Positions 28,574-36,655 of a stretch of 64,000 bases of DNA are shown here, piece by piece; within the stretch, counting starts at the first letter, position 1, and every line of letters starts with the position of its first letter. The stretch is from contig CANCLK010000008.1 of the NCBI GenBank assembly GCA_947378785.1, positions 1-64,000 on the forward strand. The letters are read 5' to 3'. The position numbers and the translations under genes are program-made. Source of the stretch: Comamonadaceae bacterium. GTDB taxonomy: Bacteria; Pseudomonadota; Gammaproteobacteria; Burkholderiales; Burkholderiaceae_C. Below the pieces are notes generated by a model. The model was not told the origin of the DNA. It searched no databases and was given only the letters and a program-made list of their open reading frames with translations.

Positions 28574-29200
28574 TTATCGGGACAACGCCAGCTTGAGACC
28601 AAAGCCAATGAGAAAAACGCCGGCAGCTTTTTCAAGTGCCGATGAGATACGTGGACTGGCGCGCAGGTGCGCAGCCAAAAAATAGGTCAACAGCACGGCA
28701 CCCAAGCCGTACACAAAAGTCAATGCAGCAATGGTCGCTGCCATCACACCGAAGGTACTCAGGCCTTGATGCTGAACTGGGTCGACAAACAGCGGGAAGA
28801 ACGCCATATAAAAAACGATGGCCTTTGGGTTCAGCAGCGTGATGAGCAGTGATTGGCGAAAGTAGTGCCCCGTTTTCATTTTGAGAATAGGCAAGCTACC
28901 GGGTTTCGCTAACAGCATCATGAAGCCCAGCCAAGCCAAGTAAGCGGCGCCAAGCCACTGCACCATATGAAAAGCCGTCGGATAAGTGGTCAACAAGGCA
29001 GAAACACCAGCCACCGCAGCCCAGAGCAACGCCTGGTCGCCAGCAATCACGCCAAAGGTCGCACCCATACCGCCAGCCAAGCCGCCCTTGCCGGTCGCCG
29101 TAATCAAGGCCAAGTTCCCCGGGCCAGGGATAGCCAAGAAGACGATGATGGCGATGACGAAAGCGCCGTAATCGGCAACACCGGCGAATGAGCCCAGCAT
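28574..29200 (-). CDS. LysE/RhtB-family amino-acid exporter
   Basis: A 208-aa inner-membrane protein with six hydrophobic segments and the family signature FLAIPGPGNLALITATGKGG (residues 20-39), followed by GATFGVIAGDQALLWAAVAGVSALL and SLLITLLNPKAIVFYMAFFPLFV. This matches RhtB/LysE exporters of amino acids such as homoserine, threonine or leucine; the substrate is not predictable. It is inserted between rsmG and parA, 45 bp before parA and 52 bp after rsmG, in the same direction. Confidence 0.93.
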   Translation of the reverse strand: MLGSFAGVADYGAFVIAIIVFLAIPGPGNLALITATGKGGLAGGMGATFGVIAGDQALLWAAVAGVSALLTTYPTAFHMVQWLGAAYLAWLGFMMLLAKPGSLPILKMKTGHYFRQSLLITLLNPKAIVFYMAFFPLFVDPVQHQGLSTFGVMAATIAALTFVYGLGAVLLTYFLAAHLRASPRISSALEKAAGVFLIGFGLKLALSR

Positions 29201-29252
29201 GGAAAGTCCTTCAAATGAGGGATGAGTTTACGTCAGCAAGGGCACTGGCTTC

Positions 29253-29918
29253 TCACGAAGGCCTCATCCACACCACGCACCGGTCCGCATCCAATCCTGG
29301 AACCGTCAGCTGTTCCACGTGAAACACCGTCACCCCGACGGGGAGCATCGACAACTCATCCGCAGGATGCTTACCCTTCAAGGCCATCCAAACACCATCG
29401 GAGGCCAAGGCCCGCACAGACCAGGCGGTGAAATCAACCAAGGACGCAAAGGCCCTGGAACAAATCACATCGAATGGCTCGATGATGTTTTCAACGCGGG
29501 CGTGCAAGCCGGTCAAATTGGCCAAACCCAAAGACAGTGCCGCCTGCTTGATAAAGGCCGCCTTCTTGCCAACAGTATCGACACAAGTCACCGACAAAGT
29601 CGGGCAACAAATAGCAAAAACAATGCCGGGCAAACCCGCGCCGGAGCCCACATCCAGAACCCTCGCGTTGCTCGACACCGTATTTTCGAGGCCCCTGCTC
29701 AGCAAGTGCTTCTGCAGAGGCAAAACAGCCGCAAGACTGTCTAGTAGGTGGTGCGTCAACATCTCCGCCGGATCACGCACAGCGGTGAGGTTGTAGACTT
29801 TGCTCCATTTGCCGATCAAATCTTGATAGTCAAGCAGGCTGCGGACTTGCGCATCTGTGAGGTCCAGCGCCAAAACCTTCAGCCCCGCACGAAGAACAAC
29901 CTCATTTGTACCCGTCAT
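29253..29918 (-). CDS. rsmG: 16S rRNA (guanine-527-N7) methyltransferase RsmG
   Basis: A 221-aa methyltransferase (formerly GidB) that modifies G527 of 16S rRNA. The S-adenosylmethionine motif is [36 protein letters not shown], with [24 protein letters not shown] before it and [16 protein letters not shown] after it. It overlaps the mnmG stop by four bases (ATGA), the usual arrangement. The 3' end of the gene carries a ParB-binding parS site. Confidence 0.95.
   Translation of the reverse strand: MTGTNEVVLRAGLKVLALDLTDAQVRSLLDYQDLIGKWSKVYNLTAVRDPAEMLTHHLLDSLAAVLPLQKHLLSRGLENTVSSNARVLDVGSGAGLPGIVFAICCPTLSVTCVDTVGKKAAFIKQAALSLGLANLTGLHARVENIIEPFDVICSRAFASLVDFTAWSVRALASDGVWMALKGKHPADELSMLPVGVTVFHVEQLTVPGLDADRCVVWMRPS
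29311..29326. other. parS site (ParB binding) inside rsmG
   Basis: TGTTCCACGTGAAACA matches the parS consensus TGTTNCACGTGAAACA at every fixed position. It lies within the last 25 codons of rsmG and encodes part of VFHVEQ. ParB from the same operon should nucleate here. Confidence 0.9.
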
Positions 29919-31945
29919 GAATCAGCTCCATCCGACCGAACAACTTGACCAGCCTCAGCCTTACCCACACCCTTCCAAAGGTTCTTTTTCAAATGGACCA
30001 ACAAGAGCGAAATTGTCGCCGGCGTGATGCCGGAGATGCGCGACGCCAATCCCAAGGTCTCGGGACGGTACTTCGCCAGTTTTTGTCGAGCCTCGAAACT
30101 GAGCGCGGCGACCTGCAAGTAATCCAACTCAGGCGGCAACCTTAAGCCCTCGTAATGCGCAGAGCGCTCGACCTCGGTCTTTTGCAGGTCGATGTACCCC
30201 GAGTACTTGGCCACGATTTCAATCTGTTCAATCACCGCTTTGAGCATGTCGGTAGGCATTTTGGCGTCGCGTGACACAGCAGGGTTAGCACCAACCGCAT
30301 CGACACCAAGGTTCGGCAATTCGGCACTTGCAAAACGCCCGCCATCCAAAGACATCAAACTAGCGTAATCAACATCAGGGCGGCGCAGCAAGTCCAACAA
30401 GTTGTACTCGCGCTCAATGGCCTTACCCAATACCCGCTCAGCCTCAGCTACGGGCAGGTTATTCGGATGAACCCACAACGCCCGAAGCCGCTGTGTTTCA
30501 CGTGAAACAGCATCACGCTTGCGGTTGAAGGCGTCCCAGCGGGCGTCATCGACCAAGCCAAGCTCCCTGCCCTTTTCGGTCAGGCGCATGTCGGCATTGT
30601 CTTCACGCAACATCAATCTGTACTCGGCACGACTGGTGAACATGCGGTATGGCTCGGTCACGCCCTTGGTGATGAGGTCATCGACCAACACGCCCAAATA
30701 GGCCTCGTCGCGTCGCGGCAACCAAGCGTCTTTGCCTTGGCATTGCAAGGCCGCATTGATACCAGCGAACAGGCCTTGCGCCGCAGCCTCCTCGTAACCC
30801 GTCGTGCCATTGATCTGACCTGCGAAGAACAGGCCGCCAATCGCCCGGGTTTCAAAACTGCTTTTCAATGAGCGCGGGTCAAAGTAGTCGTACTCAATGG
30901 CGTAGCCGGGACGCAAGATGTGGGCGTTCTCCATCCCGGCCATGGAGCGAACCAGGGCGTACTGAATGTCAAAAGGCAGGCTGGTTGAGATGCCGTTAGG
31001 GTAAATCTCGTGCGTCGTCAAGCCTTCCGGCTCCAGAAAAATCTGGTGACTGGTTTTGTCTGCAAAGCGGTTGATCTTGTCTTCCACACTCGGGCAATAA
31101 CGCGGACCAACGCCGTCAATTTTGCCGGTGAACATGGGGCTTCTGTCAAAGCCAGAGCGAATAATGTCATGCGTGCGCTCGTTGGTGTGCGTGATCCAGC
31201 ACGGCATTTGCTGCGGATGGGCAATGCCCGCACCCATGAAGCTGAACACCGGCACGGTGTTGCCCTCGCCGCCCGGCATGCCGTCACCCGGCTGAACTGT
31301 GCACTTGCTGAAGTCGATGCTGCGGCCATCCAGGCGCGGTGGTGTGCCGGTTTTCAGCCTGCCCTGCGGGAGCTTGAGTTCTTTCAAGCGCGCACTGAGC
31401 GACACAGCAGGCGGATCACCGGCGCGACCGGCGGCATAATTATTCATACCGACGTGGATCTTGCCGTCCAGAAAAGTCCCTGCCGTTAGCACGACGGTGC
31501 GACTGCGGAACTTGATGCCCACCTGCGTCACAGCGCCGACCACCCGCTCACCTTCAACCAGCAGGTCGTCAACGGCTTGCTGAAACAACCACAAGTTCGG
31601 CTGATTCTCAAGCATTCGGCGGATAGCGGCCTTGTACAAAATCCGGTCAGCCTGCGCACGGGTGGCGCGCACGGCCGGGCCCTTGCTGGAGTTGAGAATC
31701 CGGAACTGGATACCCCCTTCATCTGTGGCCATCGCCATGGCACCGCCCATCGCATCGACCTCTTTCACCAAGTGACCTTTGCCAATGCCGCCAATCGAGG
31801 GGTTGCAGCTCATCTGGCCGAGAGTCTCAATGTTGTGGCTGAGCAGCAAAGTCTTGCAGCCCATACGGGCCGAGGCCAGCGCAGCTTCGGTGCCGGCATG
31901 TCCGCCACCGACGACGATCACGTCAAATTCTTCAGGATAAAACAT
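29915..31945 (-). CDS. mnmG: tRNA uridine-5-carboxymethylaminomethyl modification enzyme MnmG
   Basis: A 676-aa FAD protein (GidA) that, with MnmE (encoded at 53288), modifies the wobble U34 of several tRNAs. It has the N-terminal FAD motif [62 protein letters not shown] and the C-terminal [19 protein letters not shown]. It is slightly longer than the E. coli protein (629 aa). The ATG at 31945 lies only 3 bp after the vapC stop codon. A perfect parS is embedded at 30494. Downstream rsmG overlaps by four bases. Confidence 0.96.
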   Translation of the reverse strand: MFYPEEFDVIVVGGGHAGTEAALASARMGCKTLLLSHNIETLGQMSCNPSIGGIGKGHLVKEVDAMGGAMAMATDEGGIQFRILNSSKGPAVRATRAQADRILYKAAIRRMLENQPNLWLFQQAVDDLLVEGERVVGAVTQVGIKFRSRTVVLTAGTFLDGKIHVGMNNYAAGRAGDPPAVSLSARLKELKLPQGRLKTGTPPRLDGRSIDFSKCTVQPGDGMPGGEGNTVPVFSFMGAGIAHPQQMPCWITHTNERTHDIIRSGFDRSPMFTGKIDGVGPRYCPSVEDKINRFADKTSHQIFLEPEGLTTHEIYPNGISTSLPFDIQYALVRSMAGMENAHILRPGYAIEYDYFDPRSLKSSFETRAIGGLFFAGQINGTTGYEEAAAQGLFAGINAALQCQGKDAWLPRRDEAYLGVLVDDLITKGVTEPYRMFTSRAEYRLMLREDNADMRLTEKGRELGLVDDARWDAFNRKRDAVSRETQRLRALWVHPNNLPVAEAERVLGKAIEREYNLLDLLRRPDVDYASLMSLDGGRFASAELPNLGVDAVGANPAVSRDAKMPTDMLKAVIEQIEIVAKYSGYIDLQKTEVERSAHYEGLRLPPELDYLQVAALSFEARQKLAKYRPETLGLASRISGITPATISLLLVHLKKNLWKGVGKAEAGQVVRSDGADS
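30494..30509. other. perfect parS site (ParB binding) inside mnmG
   Basis: TGTTTCACGTGAAACA is the full 16-bp palindromic consensus. It lies in mnmG and encodes AVSRETQ. It is the stronger of two parS sites 1.2 kb apart and lies about 18 kb from the predicted origin. Confidence 0.95.
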
Positions 31946-31948
31946 AGT

Positions 31949-32371
31949 TCAGACTTCTATCAGTTCAGTTTTCAGGCCCAGTGCCTTAGCCGCTTGCGCC
32001 TGCCGGAGGTCAGCCGTCACAAAAAGGTCAACACGTGCTACGCGAGCGGCGCCAATGTGCAGAGCATCCGCAGCACCCAGCAAGGTGCCCTCCATGGCTT
32101 GGGCTGCATGCGCCTCGACACGTTCATCCAGCGCGACCCGCGTAAAATCGGCAAAGTCGTCGTGCACGATCGTCATGATGCGAGCGTAGTCATCGGCACT
32201 CACCAGCCCGTCATAACGCTGGCGGTTCAAGGCTGAGGCGATCTCTGTCTTGCAATGTGCGGCCACCACAAGCTCGCTGGCTCGCTCTCCTGCAGCCATG
32301 ACTTGGGCCCTCCCGGCCTCGTCGTTGTAACGCTTGTACAGCGCAGAAGTATCCATCAGGATACGCATCAC
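31949..32371 (-). CDS. vapC: PIN-domain ribonuclease toxin (VapC-like)
   Basis: A 140-aa PIN-domain protein. The metal-binding acids appear in ILMDTSALYKRY (first Asp), KTEIASALNRQ (Glu), AADALHIGAA (Asp) and LFVTADLRQAQAA (last Asp), in the correct order for VapC RNases that cleave tRNA or rRNA. It overlaps the antitoxin gene by four bases (GTGA), with a second possible start ATG at 32368. The antitoxin is encoded upstream at 32368-32613. The next gene, mnmG, begins 3 bp after its stop. Confidence 0.87.
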   Translation of the reverse strand: MMRILMDTSALYKRYNDEAGRAQVMAAGERASELVVAAHCKTEIASALNRQRYDGLVSADDYARIMTIVHDDFADFTRVALDERVEAHAAQAMEGTLLGAADALHIGAARVARVDLFVTADLRQAQAAKALGLKTELIEV

Positions 32372-32613
32372 CAGCCTGCCTCACGCTCTTCAATGATGAT
32401 CTGAGCACCAGTCTTATTGTCTGGCCTAACGATGTGCAGCGGCTCAATGGCGCGCTTCCAACTTGGTACGCGAGGCGTCACCGAGCTTGTCACCGGGACC
32501 AACTCTGCAACGGGCTTGCCGTGCCGCAAGATACGCACGGTTTCACCGCGCTCGACCAGATCAATCAAGGCCGAGGCATTTGCACGGAATTCACTCAAAG
32601 GGATGTTTTGCAT
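32368..32613 (-). CDS. vapB: Phd/YefM-type antitoxin (VapB-like)
   Basis: An 81-aa antitoxin with an N-terminal Phd/YefM fold: MQNIPLSEFRANASALIDLVERGETVRILRHGKPVAELVPV. The C-terminal part (EPLHIVRPDNKTGAQIIIEEREAGW) should wrap around the PIN toxin encoded just downstream. It has an inverted-repeat operator 27 bp upstream of its ATG, suggesting the usual autoregulation. Start and stop overlaps with vapC indicate translational coupling. Confidence 0.88.
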   Translation of the reverse strand: MQNIPLSEFRANASALIDLVERGETVRILRHGKPVAELVPVTSSVTPRVPSWKRAIEPLHIVRPDNKTGAQIIIEEREAGW

Positions 32614-32639
32614 GGCTCAATCGTTCTCAATCATTGTTT

Positions 32640-32664
32640 TGTACAAAAGTATTTAGTTTGTACA
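32640..32664. promoter_or_regulatory. inverted-repeat operator upstream of vapBC
   Basis: TGTACAAA and TTTGTACA form a perfect 8-bp inverted repeat separated by 9 bases in an AT-rich stretch just upstream of vapB. This is the expected place for autorepression by the VapBC complex. Whether that also limits mnmG, which follows vapC directly, is inference. Confidence 0.7.
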
Positions 32665-32759
32665 TTTTAATCTAAGCCAGTTCCGATCCATCTGTCAGCC
32701 CCCTGTCGCCTAGAGGCGTAATATTTGACGATTGGAAATTTAAACTACCGGAGATGATG

Positions 32760-33944
32760 ATGAGTCGTGAAGTCGTGATTGCCAGCGGTGTGCGCACCGC
32801 CATTGGAACGTTTGGCGGAAGCTTGAAAGATATCCCGCCCACTGAGTTGGGTGCACTCGTTGTCCGCGAGTCCCTCGCGCGCGCAGGCGTCGAAGGCAAA
32901 GACGTTGGCCACGTGGTCTTCGGCCATGTCGTCAACACCGAGGCCAAAGACATGTATTTGTCGCGCGTCGCCGCCATCAACGGTGGCTGCGCTGAAGGCA
33001 CGCCCGCCTTCAACGTCAACCGACTGTGCGGCTCGGGCCTGCAAGCCATCATCTCAGCCAGCCAGAGCATCTTGCTGGGCGACACCGACATCGCCATTGG
33101 CGGGGGCGCCGAAAACATGAGCCGTGCACCCTATGTCAGCCTGTCGACACGCTTTGGTGCGCGCATGGGGGACACCAAGATGATCGACATGATGGTCGGC
33201 GCCCTGCACGACCCTTTCCACACCATCCACATGGGCGTGACCGCCGAAAACATCGCCGCGAAATGGGGCATCACGCGCGACGACCAGGATGCCATCGCAG
33301 TTGAGAGCCACAACCGGGCCCAGCGCGCCATCGAAGGCGGCCGCTTCAAAGAACAAATCGTGCCGGTGATGCTCAAAAGCCGCAAAGGCGATGTTGCCTA
33401 CGACACCGACGAACACTTCCGCCCGAACTGCACGCTGGCCGACATGGCAAAACTGAAACCCGTCTTCATCAAAGAAAACGGTACCGTGACGGCCGGCAAC
33501 GCCTCGGGGATCAACGACGCCGCAGCGGCTCTGGTGATGATGGAAGCCAGCACCGCCAAGGCCCGCGGCATCAAACCACTGGCCCGCTTAGTGGCCTACG
33601 CGCACGCCGGCGTCGATCCCAAGTTCATGGGCATCGGCCCGGTGCCCGCCACACAAATGGCACTCAAAAAAGCCGGCCTCACAGTCAACGACTTGGACGT
33701 CATCGAAGCCAATGAAGCGTTTGCAGCCCAAGCCTGTGCCGTCACGCGCGACCTCGGCCTCGACCCCGCCAAGGTGAATCCAAATGGTTCAGGCATCTCG
33801 CTGGGCCACCCAATTGGCGCCACCGGTGCACTGATCACTGTCAAGGCTTTGTACGAGCTGCAACGCATCAAAGGCCGCTACGCCTTAGTCACCATGTGCA
33901 TCGGCGGTGGCCAAGGGATTGCGGCTATTTTTGAACGCATGTGA
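32760..33944 (+). CDS. bktB: acetyl-CoA acetyltransferase / beta-ketothiolase (BktB type)
   Basis: A 394-aa thiolase with the active-site Cys in [11 protein letters not shown] (near residue 90), the GHPIGATGA His motif and the second Cys in TMCIGGGQG. The sequence ([28 protein letters not shown]) is closest to the BktB/PhaA branch used in PHB synthesis and in thiolytic breakdown of beta-ketoacyl-CoAs. Three ATGs occur in a row at 32754; the GGAG at 32750 fits best with ATG 32760. It is divergent from vapBC and stands alone, followed by a strong hairpin. Confidence 0.93.
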   Translation: MSREVVIASGVRTAIGTFGGSLKDIPPTELGALVVRESLARAGVEGKDVGHVVFGHVVNTEAKDMYLSRVAAINGGCAEGTPAFNVNRLCGSGLQAIISASQSILLGDTDIAIGGGAENMSRAPYVSLSTRFGARMGDTKMIDMMVGALHDPFHTIHMGVTAENIAAKWGITRDDQDAIAVESHNRAQRAIEGGRFKEQIVPVMLKSRKGDVAYDTDEHFRPNCTLADMAKLKPVFIKENGTVTAGNASGINDAAAALVMMEASTAKARGIKPLARLVAYAHAGVDPKFMGIGPVPATQMALKKAGLTVNDLDVIEANEAFAAQACAVTRDLGLDPAKVNPNGSGISLGHPIGATGALITVKALYELQRIKGRYALVTMCIGGGQGIAAIFERM

Positions 33945-33957
33945 AAGGTGAGACCAC

Positions 33958-33985
33958 TGAGGTGCGCTACTGCCAGCGCACCTCA
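33958..33985. terminator. strong hairpin between bktB and the deacetylase
   Basis: TGAGGTGCGCT and AGCGCACCTCA form an 11-bp perfect stem with a 6-base loop 13 bp after bktB. The genes are convergent. There is no T tail, so it may act as a Rho-assisted or bidirectional transcript end. Confidence 0.6.
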
Positions 33986-33999
33986 GCATGTCACCTCGC

Positions 34000-35058
34000 T
34001 CAGGCGGTCACCAGACGCGGAAACGACGGACGCCCCAAAATGCTCAGGTCAACCGAGTTGTCAAAGCTAATACGCGGCAAAGACGTCAGATGGTCTTTGT
34101 GTCTCGGGAAAATATTGCCACGACGGGTAGTGACAGCCGTTTTCAAACCCAGGCTTTTCAACAGCGAAAACTCGCGCGCACGGGCTTCATTGCGACCCCC
34201 AAAAGGATACGCAAAATGCTCGACCTTCTTGCCCGTGACCGCCGTGATGCGTTCATGCGCGCCCGACACGTCCTGCACCAGCGCCGCTTCTGTCAACTGG
34301 GCCAAGCTGGCGTGGCTTACCGTGTGGCCGCCAATGGTAACCAGTGGGTCTTCAGACAAGGCCCGAACCTGCTCCCAGCCCAAGGCATGCTGCCGGCTGT
34401 AAGCCAGCCAATCAACCGAGTGGTCATTGAACAGCTTGGCCACATCAGACTGACGCCCTTCGGTAGAAGGACTCACCATCAGTCGCCGGATAGCCAAAAA
34501 AGTATCCATCTTGTCTTGCTGCGTAGAAGCGTCAAACACCTGGCCGCTCGACAAGCGGATCTCATCATTCGACAAGAGAAGGTCTTCCAGCGCAAACCAC
34601 CACATTTTGGCGGTCTGGTCTGGGAAAGAAGAAGTCAAATAGAGAGTGAACGGAACACTATGTTTTTTAAACAGCGGATACGCTTGGGTGTAGTTGTCCA
34701 GATAGCCGTCATCCAACGAAAAGAGCACCGCTTTTTCTACTGGGCGGCCTTCCACCAAGTGACGCCAAAGCGTTTCTATGCTGATGAACTGATGACCACG
34801 GGCTTTTAAGCCAAGGATCAAATTTTCCAGCACGAGCGGGCTGATTTTCATCTCCTCATTAACCGCCAGACGGGACGGATCCGCTTCGCCCACACGGTGC
34901 AGGGCAATGATGCTGGCCATGCCACCGAAGTAGCGATGCGCCAAGGGAAACCTCTCGGCAAAGTTCAATAAAGGTCGGATCATTTTCATGCGTTCAAAAG
35001 CCAGCGTTAAAAAATCAAACACGCTAACAGCGGTCAAATAAAAACCGCTGGCATGCAC
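34000..35058 (-). CDS. polysaccharide deacetylase-family protein
   Basis: A 352-aa NodB-type carbohydrate esterase. The metal motif FSLDDGYLDNYTQAYPLFKKH is at residues 113-133 and GGHTVSHASLAQLT (the TxxH His motif) near residue 255; YPFGGRNEA follows as motif 3. Such enzymes remove N-acetyl groups from cell-wall or exported glycans. An AAGG ribosome-binding site supports ATG 35058; an internal start MKMIRPLL at 34989 would fit the family equally well. It overlaps a small ORF (35034-35255) by 25 bp. No sugar-export genes lie next to it. Confidence 0.85.
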   Translation of the reverse strand: MHASGFYLTAVSVFDFLTLAFERMKMIRPLLNFAERFPLAHRYFGGMASIIALHRVGEADPSRLAVNEEMKISPLVLENLILGLKARGHQFISIETLWRHLVEGRPVEKAVLFSLDDGYLDNYTQAYPLFKKHSVPFTLYLTSSFPDQTAKMWWFALEDLLLSNDEIRLSSGQVFDASTQQDKMDTFLAIRRLMVSPSTEGRQSDVAKLFNDHSVDWLAYSRQHALGWEQVRALSEDPLVTIGGHTVSHASLAQLTEAALVQDVSGAHERITAVTGKKVEHFAYPFGGRNEARAREFSLLKSLGLKTAVTTRRGNIFPRHKDHLTSLPRISFDNSVDLSILGRPSFPRLVTA

Positions 35059-35255
35059 GCCTTCAAACGATCATCACGGCCCGCGGAGGCATCTGTAAAC
35101 CAGTGCTTTGCAGTTCGCTCAATGACCGAGGCACCGCGCCGCAATATGTCCAAATCAAGGTCAGTGCGCGTGCACCCCCGCAGCCGGTTCAGCAACACCA
35201 TCTCGGCCAAACTGGCTTGCAAACTGGCGCGTCGACGGTGGTAAATTTCAGACAT
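35034..35255 (-). CDS. small hypothetical ORF upstream of the deacetylase
   Basis: A 73-aa ORF, MSEIYHRRRASLQASLAEMVLLNRLRGCTRTDLDLDILRRGASVIERTAKHW, with no family I recognise. It is basic and helical, overlaps the deacetylase start by 25 bp and reads in the same direction, so it could be a coupled leader gene. No good ribosome-binding site is visible and the ORF may be chance. The 285 bp upstream, to 35540, hold no gene I can support. Confidence 0.35.
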   Translation of the reverse strand: MSEIYHRRRASLQASLAEMVLLNRLRGCTRTDLDLDILRRGASVIERTAKHWFTDASAGRDDRLKACMPAVFI

Positions 35256-35540
35256 GCGCGCAGGCTAACGGCGGTGTAGACGAAAGGGCAAAGGCAGGGC
35301 AAAGGGCATGATGTCAGCGTGGATGAAGCGAGGTAACGAATGCTAAAAGATGCAGCCACAGACACGCATCAGGGGCTCACCACTGGCCTTGTAGGACGAG
35401 GCCGACAACAACGCAAGGCTGTCCCGTCGCGAGCAGACCTATACAGAACCCGATAGCATCAACGGCTTCAAACGGGTCTATTTTTCAGGCCGCGGTGACC
35501 GCTGCGCAGCCCCACTTTCTTTCAACAACAAGGCCCTTTC

Positions 35541-36644
35541 ATGACCTCTCTTTTCACGCCCATCCAAGTTGGCGACATGAGCCTCGCAAACCGCATCGTG
35601 ATGGCGCCATTAACGCGCAACCGCGCTCCCGATGCAACACCCACACCACTCATGATCGAGTACTACACTCAGCGTGCTACCGCCGGGTTGCTCATTTCTG
35701 AAGCCACCGCCATCAGCCAGCAGGGCCAAGGCTATTCAGATGTGCCGGGCCTGTATGGGACCGAGCAACTCGATGGTTGGAAAAAAATCACAGACAGCGT
35801 GCACAAGGCCGGCGGCAAAATCGCTGTTCAGCTATGGCATGTCGGCCGCGTTTCCCACACAGACCTACAACCTGACAATGGGGCGCCCGTTGCACCATCC
35901 GCCATCACAGCCAAGACCAAAACCGTGCTCATCAAAGAAGGTCTGCCGGTTTTCGTCGACACGTCCGCGCCGCGCGCGCTCGCCGCAGAGGAGTTACCGG
36001 GCATCGTGCACACATTCCAAGCAGCCGCGCGCAACGCGGTAGAAACAGCGGGCTTTGATGGCGTAGAAATACACGCAGCCAATGGCTACCTGCTCGACCA
36101 ATTTTTGAAAAATGGCACCAACCAACGAACCGATGATTACGGCGGCAGCATCGAGAACCGCGCCCGTCTTCTGCTCGAAATTGTGCGCGCAGTGACAGAT
36201 GCCATTGGCGGTGGTCGGACAGGCATCCGCTTGTCACCCGTGACACCCGCGAACGATGTGCACGACACCCATCCGCAGCCACTGTTCGAATACGTGCTGC
36301 GTCAACTGGCGCCATTCAACCTCGCCTATGTACACCTCATTGAAGGCGCCACTGGCGGACCGCGGGAGTTACCCGATCGGCCGATTGACTACGCGGCACT
36401 CAAGCGCGCCTACCGCATCGCCGGTGGCAAGGGGGCGTGGATGGTGAACAACGGCTACGACAAAGATTTGGCCGAAAAGGCCGTCTCCAATGACGCCGAC
36501 CTGGTCGCGTTCGGCCGGCCGTTCATCGCCAATCCCGACCTCGTGCGCCGCCTGCGTGAAAACGGGCCGATGAACACGCCAGATCAAGCCACCTTTTACG
36601 GTGGTGGCGCCAAAGGTTACACGGACTACCCGACGCTGGCTTGA
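35541..36644 (+). CDS. old yellow enzyme-family NADH:flavin oxidoreductase
   Basis: A 367-aa FMN enzyme of the OYE/NemA family, a TIM barrel reducing activated alkenes or nitro compounds with NAD(P)H. Matches include ANRIVMAPLTRNRAPDATPT, AVQLWHVGRVSHTDLQPDN (the active-site region), EIHAANGYLLDQFLKNGTNQRTDDYGGSIENRARLLLEIV (His and Asn that bind substrate) and DLVAFGRPFIANPDLVRRL. AAGG precedes the ATG. It stands alone between the deacetylase and the copper cluster. Confidence 0.93.
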   Translation: MTSLFTPIQVGDMSLANRIVMAPLTRNRAPDATPTPLMIEYYTQRATAGLLISEATAISQQGQGYSDVPGLYGTEQLDGWKKITDSVHKAGGKIAVQLWHVGRVSHTDLQPDNGAPVAPSAITAKTKTVLIKEGLPVFVDTSAPRALAAEELPGIVHTFQAAARNAVETAGFDGVEIHAANGYLLDQFLKNGTNQRTDDYGGSIENRARLLLEIVRAVTDAIGGGRTGIRLSPVTPANDVHDTHPQPLFEYVLRQLAPFNLAYVHLIEGATGGPRELPDRPIDYAALKRAYRIAGGKGAWMVNNGYDKDLAEKAVSNDADLVAFGRPFIANPDLVRRLRENGPMNTPDQATFYGGGAKGYTDYPTLA

Positions 36645-36655
36645 TCAACGCCGCT

